Assembly (NCBI GenBank): GCA_022865725.1 | Contig: JALHTP010000324.1 | Location: forward strand, 1 to 9,536 | Direction of reading: 5' to 3' | DNA: 9,536 bases | Source: Methyloceanibacter sp. | Lineage (GTDB): Bacteria > Pseudomonadota > Alphaproteobacteria > Rhizobiales > Methyloligellaceae | In this document: positions 6,254-9,536 of the stretch, in pieces | Position numbering within the stretch: position 1 is the stretch's first letter | How the letters are laid out: the number at the start of each line of letters is the position of its first letter | Translations under genes and position numbers: made by a program | Notes under the pieces: model-generated | The model's input: only the letters and a program-made list of their open reading frames with translations | Told to the model about the DNA's origin: nothing | Database searches by the model: none

Positions 6254-6500
6254 CCGGTGACGGTGCGGCGTCTCTCTGTTCTCCGTGTTACTCCCTCACC
6301 CACGAATCCGGCGCCCCCGTGCGAGACGGTCGTACCACCGGCGTCGCCGCCGGGAGACCCCGCGCGGAAACAGCCCGTAAATAGCAGCCGAAACGTCTCC
6401 GCCGAACCGCTGCGATTCCATCGCCGTCGCAAGCCTCGGAAATGTCGGCGGAACTCGGAAGGCGGCAAAGGCAAATAATACTTTACTATCAAGTGCTTAG

Positions 6501-6534
6501 TTCGTGGCGGAGCGAGCGGGATTCGAACCACGAA
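6501..6534. repeat. 7-bp inverted repeat around the tRNA-like fragment
   Basis: TTCGTGG (6501-6507) and CCACGAA (6528-6534) are perfect inverted repeats with 20 bases between them, enclosing the tRNA 3'-end match. A hairpin or protein-binding site is possible. Confidence 0.4.
6505..6529 (-). other. tRNA gene 3'-end fragment (tRNA-Ser-like), candidate attachment scar
   Basis: On the minus strand this reads GGTTCGAATCCCGC followed by TCGCTCCGCCA: a T-loop, the 3' half of the T stem, the 3' acceptor strand with discriminator G, and an encoded CCA. The discriminator and the CTCCGCCA end suggest a serine tRNA. No D arm, anticodon arm or variable arm precedes it, and the 5' half of the T stem no longer pairs (CGTGG against CCCGC), so it is not a functional tRNA. 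Such 25-bp remnants are typical of att sites left by integration into tRNA genes. Tyrosine integrases, rather than serine recombinases, normally use such sites, so it may come from an older event. Confidence 0.6.
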
Positions 6535-6620
6535 TCTGGGTCGCCGTATCGATTTGAAAACTCTAAGAAATTCAGCAAGTTAGGTACGACAGACCCTTGC
6601 CGAACGGTGACGCACAACCC

Positions 6621-7613
6621 TCATGCAACGCGGTGAGCCCGCCGATTGGCGCGCCTCTTGCGGGGCAGAACGAGGGAGACCAATTTAGGCTCGGACCTGA
6701 TCCGCGACCCTCGTGGTGGGTTCTGCTGGCTCGTCGCCGGCGGCGTCGTTGCCGCGGGTCTTGTCGTTTCTGCTGGCGGCTTGCTTCGTTTCACGGGCTT
6801 GGAGCGCTTGGGCTGTTTGGGAGCGGTGGGGGCATCCGAACTTGCGGTCTTGGACACCTTCGGGCGCTTGGGAGCAGTGGTGCCGTCTGAACCGGCGGTA
6901 TCAGCCATCTCAAGCCCGAAGAGAGCCGCCACATCAGTGTCGTTAAGCACCTTCGCGGCGCCGGGTGTCGCCTTGGATAGCGGAAGACCCTGTCCGGCAT
7001 TGGCGATTAGTTCGTTTTCATCCACGCCGCGCAGTACGAAAAGAAGCTGAGGCTTCTCGTCAAGCCTAGCGCCGACCCCGTACAGAACGGCCGACACGTG
7101 CTTGCACATATCCGCCCAGTCCGGACAGCTGCAGGCGAGCTTGATCTCGCCCGGCGCCGGGAACAGACCGTCGCCCTCCCGACAGACCCGATCCATGACG
7201 CCCTTGGCCAATCGACCCTGCAGCAGCTCGACCAGCGAATCGATGCTTCCTGCACAGTCGCGACAGATTAATTTCCAGCGTGCTTTCGCAACCGGCGCGA
7301 TGGACACCTTGATCTTGTAAAGCTCGGAACCGGCGACCATCGCGGCGACCTCGCCCTTGGCGATTTGCAGGTCGACGACGGAACCGTTGCGGACATAGCT
7401 GCGTCCGCGCGGCAAGCGATTCTCGTAGTCGCTGTAGCGTTCGAGGTTGGCGCACCACGCCTGGCCCCAGAAACTCTTGGCAATCGTGCGGCCCTCGATC
7501 CGCACGGGCGCGATGGACTGTCCACGCTTTCTCAGCTTGGCCACCTCGCGTTCGGCATTACGACGCTTCTCGGCAACCGAAACATAAGGGCGCCGTGAGA
7601 AGTAGTAGCTCAT
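6621..7613 (-). CDS. SWIM-type zinc finger protein
   Basis: A 330-residue protein. The N-terminal part (SFWGQAWCANLERYSDYENRL, then PRGRSYVRNGSVVDLQI) is typical of bacterial SWIM proteins encoded beside SNF2 helicases. The SWIM finger C-x-C-x6-C-x-H is intact at Cys161, Cys163, Cys170 and His172 (CSCPDWADMCKH); a further CxxC pair lies at 117-120. SWIM domains bind zinc and are thought to contact DNA or protein partners. The last 90 or so residues are a low-complexity Lys/Pro/Ala/Thr/Arg tail that includes a 17-residue imperfect repeat (SDGTTAPKRPK and SDAPTAPKQPK), probably disordered and nucleic-acid binding. The gene starts 3 nt after the SNF2 stop, with AAGGAG inside the end of the SNF2 gene, so the two are co-transcribed and probably act together. 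B. subtilis YwqB is a likely relative. Confidence 0.88.
   Translation of the reverse strand: MSYYFSRRPYVSVAEKRRNAEREVAKLRKRGQSIAPVRIEGRTIAKSFWGQAWCANLERYSDYENRLPRGRSYVRNGSVVDLQIAKGEVAAMVAGSELYKIKVSIAPVAKARWKLICRDCAGSIDSLVELLQGRLAKGVMDRVCREGDGLFPAPGEIKLACSCPDWADMCKHVSAVLYGVGARLDEKPQLLFVLRGVDENELIANAGQGLPLSKATPGAAKVLNDTDVAALFGLEMADTAGSDGTTAPKRPKVSKTASSDAPTAPKQPKRSKPVKRSKPPAETTRPAATTPPATSQQNPPRGSRIRSEPKLVSLVLPRKRRANRRAHRVA
6802..6906 (-). repeat. Imperfect 51-bp tandem repeat coding the Lys/Pro-rich tail
   Basis: Two adjacent units of about 51 bp encode SDGTTAPKRPKVSKTAS and SDAPTAPKQPKRSKPVK. The shared core at the DNA level is around 'TTGGGAGC-x-GTGG'. The repeat accounts for part of the basic tail of the SWIM protein. 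Boundaries are approximate. Confidence 0.5.
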
Positions 7614-7616
7614 GCA

Positions 7617-9536
7617 TCAGGTCTCCTTCATCGCCGCGCCCAGGTCGAGAGCCACGAGACTCAGTAACTCCTCATCCTTCATCTCCGTCAGCACTATGTC
7701 AGCACCCCCGCTGAGGAAATCCCCAGCAAGTTGCTGCTTCGATTCGATCATCTGGTCGATCCTGTCCTCCACTGTGCCGCGGCAGATAAACTTGTGCACG
7801 AGCACGTTCTTGTTCTGCCCGATTCGGAAGGCGCGATCGGTGGCCTGGTTTTCCACAGCAGGATTCCACCACCGATCGAAATGGATGACATGGGAGGCCG
7901 CGGTGAGATTGAGCCCGGCGCCGCCGGCTTTGACCGACAGCACGAAGAAGGGGACGCTTTCGTCCTCCTGGAACTGCCGCACCAGATCCTTGCGTTTCCT
8001 GACCTCGGTCTCGCCATGCAGGACGAGGCCGGCCCGCCCGAATACGGAGCCCAGGAACGCCGCCAGTGGCGCGGTCGTCTCCTTGAACTGGGTAAAGATG
8101 AGCGCCTTCTCCTGCCGGGTAGAGAGCACCTCCGCAATGTCGCGCAAACGCGCGAACTTGCCGCTGTCCTCTTCGGCCCATGCGCCGTCGCCGAGCCATT
8201 GCGAAGGATGGTTGCAGATCTGCTTCAACCGCATGAGGAAGGCGAGGACGATGCCCCTGCGCTTGATTCCATCGACGTCGTCGAGCTGGTCGGCGAGATC
8301 GTTCACGGCCTGCTGGTACAGCGCGGCCTGCGTGCGGCTCAAGGGGCAGAACGTTTTCACCTCGGTCTTGTCGGGCAAGTCCGCAATGATGCTCTTGTCC
8401 GTCTTCAAGCGTCGCAAGATATAGGGCCGTACCAAGTCGCGGAGCGGGCCGTAAGGGCTTTGCGGCTGGTCGGCGAGGCGTTTGACGTAGGACGAAAACT
8501 CCTTCGACGATCCCAGCAGTCCGGGATTGATGAAGTCGAAGATCGACCACAGATCGCTCAGCCGATTCTCGATCGGCGTGCCGGTCAGCGCAATGCGGGC
8601 TTCGGCCTTGAGCTGCTTGACCGTCCTGGTCTGCTTGGCGGAAGGATTCTTGATGGCCTGCGCCTCATCGAGCACCGCCAGTCGCCATGATGTCGTTTCG
8701 AGCGACGGCAAGCGAGCGAGAAAGCCGTAGCTCGTGATGACCAGATCCACATCCTTCAGATTGTCGGTGCCGAGTTTCGACAGTTTATCGGCGGGCATCG
8801 CTGATGGATGGGCGACAACCACGTCGAGGCTCGGCGCAAATCGGCCAATCTCGTCGGCCCAGTTGGCGAGCAGCGAGGCGGGCGCCACAAGTAGGGAAGG
8901 CTTGCGCTTCTCCGCGGCGCCGTTCTTGAGCACCAACAGGAGCGACAACACCTGGATGGTCTTGCCCAGCCCCATGTCGTCGGCTAGGCACGTCCCGAGC
9001 CGGAGTTTTGCCAGCAGATGGAGCCATTGCACGCCGGCACGTTGATAGGGCCGCAACGTCCCCTGGAACGAACGGCCAGGATCGACACGCGAGAGTCCGT
9101 CGGGATGGCGCAAGCCGCGCAGCGTCTCGGCCAGCCATGGGCCGGCAACGGTCTCGCTCCAGGCAACGTCGGATTGGCCGGAATCCCCACCGTTCGCGAT
9201 GCCGGCGCCGGCCAGCATGCGCATCGCCTCGCCGAATGACAAGCCATCACTGACCGCGCGTCGCTCGATCGTCTCGAATTGCTCGAGTGTCCGGCTCAAT
9301 CGCTCGCGATCGACCTCGACCCACTTGCCGCGGATCAGGACCAGTCCGTCAGTATGCGCCAGCAGCCGTTTGATTTCGGCGGCCGAGAGGTTTTCGCCAT
9401 CAAGCGTCACTTCCATCCGGAAGTCGAGAAGCGCGTCCATCCCCAATTGCGAGGGCGAATTACTCCCGACCGTTGCCGTCACCTGCGGGCGGGCGGGGCG
9501 GTTCATGCGCCAGGTCGCCGGCATGCGCACGACGAC
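7617..9536 (-). CDS. SNF2-family DNA-dependent ATPase/helicase (5' end beyond window)
   Basis: 639 residues are visible; the frame stays open to the right edge (reading V-V-V-R-M-P at the start), so the GTG at 9530 is not the true start and N-terminal sequence is missing. Bacterial members with this layout run to about 1000 residues. Counting from that GTG, a helicase-associated region (about 20-150, including TDGLVLIRGKWVEVD) precedes motif I DDMGLGKT (184-191), motif Ia LVAPASLLANW, motif II DEAQ (288-291; DEAH in most), motif III LTGTPIENRLSDLWS (315-329), and the C-terminal lobe with motif V SVKAGGAGLNLT (532-543) and motif VI QATDRAFRIGQ (562-572). SNF2 ATPases translocate on duplex DNA and displace or remodel bound proteins. 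It is followed after 3 nt by the SWIM gene, and the two presumably work as a unit. B. subtilis YwqA is a likely relative. Confidence 0.93.
   Translation of the reverse strand, partial: VVVRMPATWRMNRPARPQVTATVGSNSPSQLGMDALLDFRMEVTLDGENLSAAEIKRLLAHTDGLVLIRGKWVEVDRERLSRTLEQFETIERRAVSDGLSFGEAMRMLAGAGIANGGDSGQSDVAWSETVAGPWLAETLRGLRHPDGLSRVDPGRSFQGTLRPYQRAGVQWLHLLAKLRLGTCLADDMGLGKTIQVLSLLLVLKNGAAEKRKPSLLVAPASLLANWADEIGRFAPSLDVVVAHPSAMPADKLSKLGTDNLKDVDLVITSYGFLARLPSLETTSWRLAVLDEAQAIKNPSAKQTRTVKQLKAEARIALTGTPIENRLSDLWSIFDFINPGLLGSSKEFSSYVKRLADQPQSPYGPLRDLVRPYILRRLKTDKSIIADLPDKTEVKTFCPLSRTQAALYQQAVNDLADQLDDVDGIKRRGIVLAFLMRLKQICNHPSQWLGDGAWAEEDSGKFARLRDIAEVLSTRQEKALIFTQFKETTAPLAAFLGSVFGRAGLVLHGETEVRKRKDLVRQFQEDESVPFFVLSVKAGGAGLNLTAASHVIHFDRWWNPAVENQATDRAFRIGQNKNVLVHKFICRGTVEDRIDQMIESKQQLAGDFLSGGADIVLTEMKDEELLSLVALDLGAAMKET
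7623..7628 (-). promoter_or_regulatory. Ribosome binding site of the SWIM gene inside the SNF2 gene
   Basis: The minus strand reads AAGGAG 9 nt before the SWIM ATG at 7613, just before the SNF2 stop codon. This supports tight translational linkage between the two genes. Confidence 0.6.

Larger units (their letters stand above)
6254..6620. other. 367-bp gene-free stretch after the recombinase
   Basis: No frame here has a ribosome binding site or family resemblance. The stretch contains a perfect 8-bp inverted repeat (TCCGCCGA 6398-6405, TCGGCGGA 6445-6452), two TCGGAA direct repeats (6436-6441, 6455-6460) and the tRNA-like fragment near 6505. It probably includes the right end of the mobile module, but I cannot fix the boundary. 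Confidence 0.45.

Noticed and set aside
6505..6590. Complete tRNA gene
   Set aside because: Only the T-loop and 3' acceptor end are present. The D, anticodon and variable arms and the 5' acceptor strand are missing, and the T stem is mismatched.
6250..6636. Small open frames after the recombinase, including one reading SERDSN across the tRNA fragment
   Set aside because: Peptides of the type ERDSN arise from translating tRNA 3' ends; there is no ribosome binding site or conservation.
7612..8690. Long plus-strand frames (7612-8424, 7731-8690)
   Set aside because: Antisense shadows of the SNF2 gene, whose minus-strand frame contains every helicase motif.
1..9536. CRISPR array, rRNA, riboswitch or complete insertion sequence
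   Set aside because: No regularly spaced repeats, rRNA-like segments or paired IS ends with a transposase were seen on either strand.

Overview
The window looks like chromosomal DNA of an alphaproteobacterium, most likely a Bradyrhizobium/Rhodopseudomonas-type member of the Hyphomicrobiales. This rests on high GC, alphaproteobacterial-type protein families (a UspA tail ending GAYGHSRLREF-x-LGGATR, a DUF2924 + large serine recombinase pair), and degenerate intergenic repeats of the 'ATGTCCGCTATTGG' kind that I associate with that group. The assignment is inference from protein style, not a database match.

Left part (1-1650, plus strand): a small conserved hypothetical gene (9-290); a shortened universal stress protein whose N-terminal half is missing and is replaced by a signal-peptide-like stretch (383-808); and a 163-aa conserved protein of unknown function with a clear ribosome binding site (885-1376). 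After it, 1377-1789 carries no convincing gene and holds one repeat fragment.

Middle left (1790-3472, minus strand): a secreted trypsin-like serine protease homologue (1790-2779), preceded by a small secreted protein (2864-3085) with a strong intrinsic terminator between them. 3123-3472 is non-coding and holds a second repeat fragment.

Middle (3473-6620): a GIY-YIG endonuclease-like gene (3473-3742), then a compact two-gene mobile module: a DUF2924 protein (3925-4512) overlapping by 8 bp a large serine recombinase (4505-6253). No cargo gene lies between them. Downstream, 6254-6620 is gene-free and contains a 25-bp match to the 3' end of a serine-type tRNA gene, a candidate attachment scar.

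Right part (6621-9536, minus strand): an operon of a SNF2-family helicase (5' end beyond the window) followed after 3 nt by a SWIM zinc-finger protein. This pairing recurs in distant bacteria (ywqA-ywqB in Bacillus subtilis is the case I recall), and its role is poorly defined. The two most system-like items are the DUF2924-recombinase module and the SNF2-SWIM pair; both are known pairings whose biochemistry is little understood. I did not find a clearly new system.
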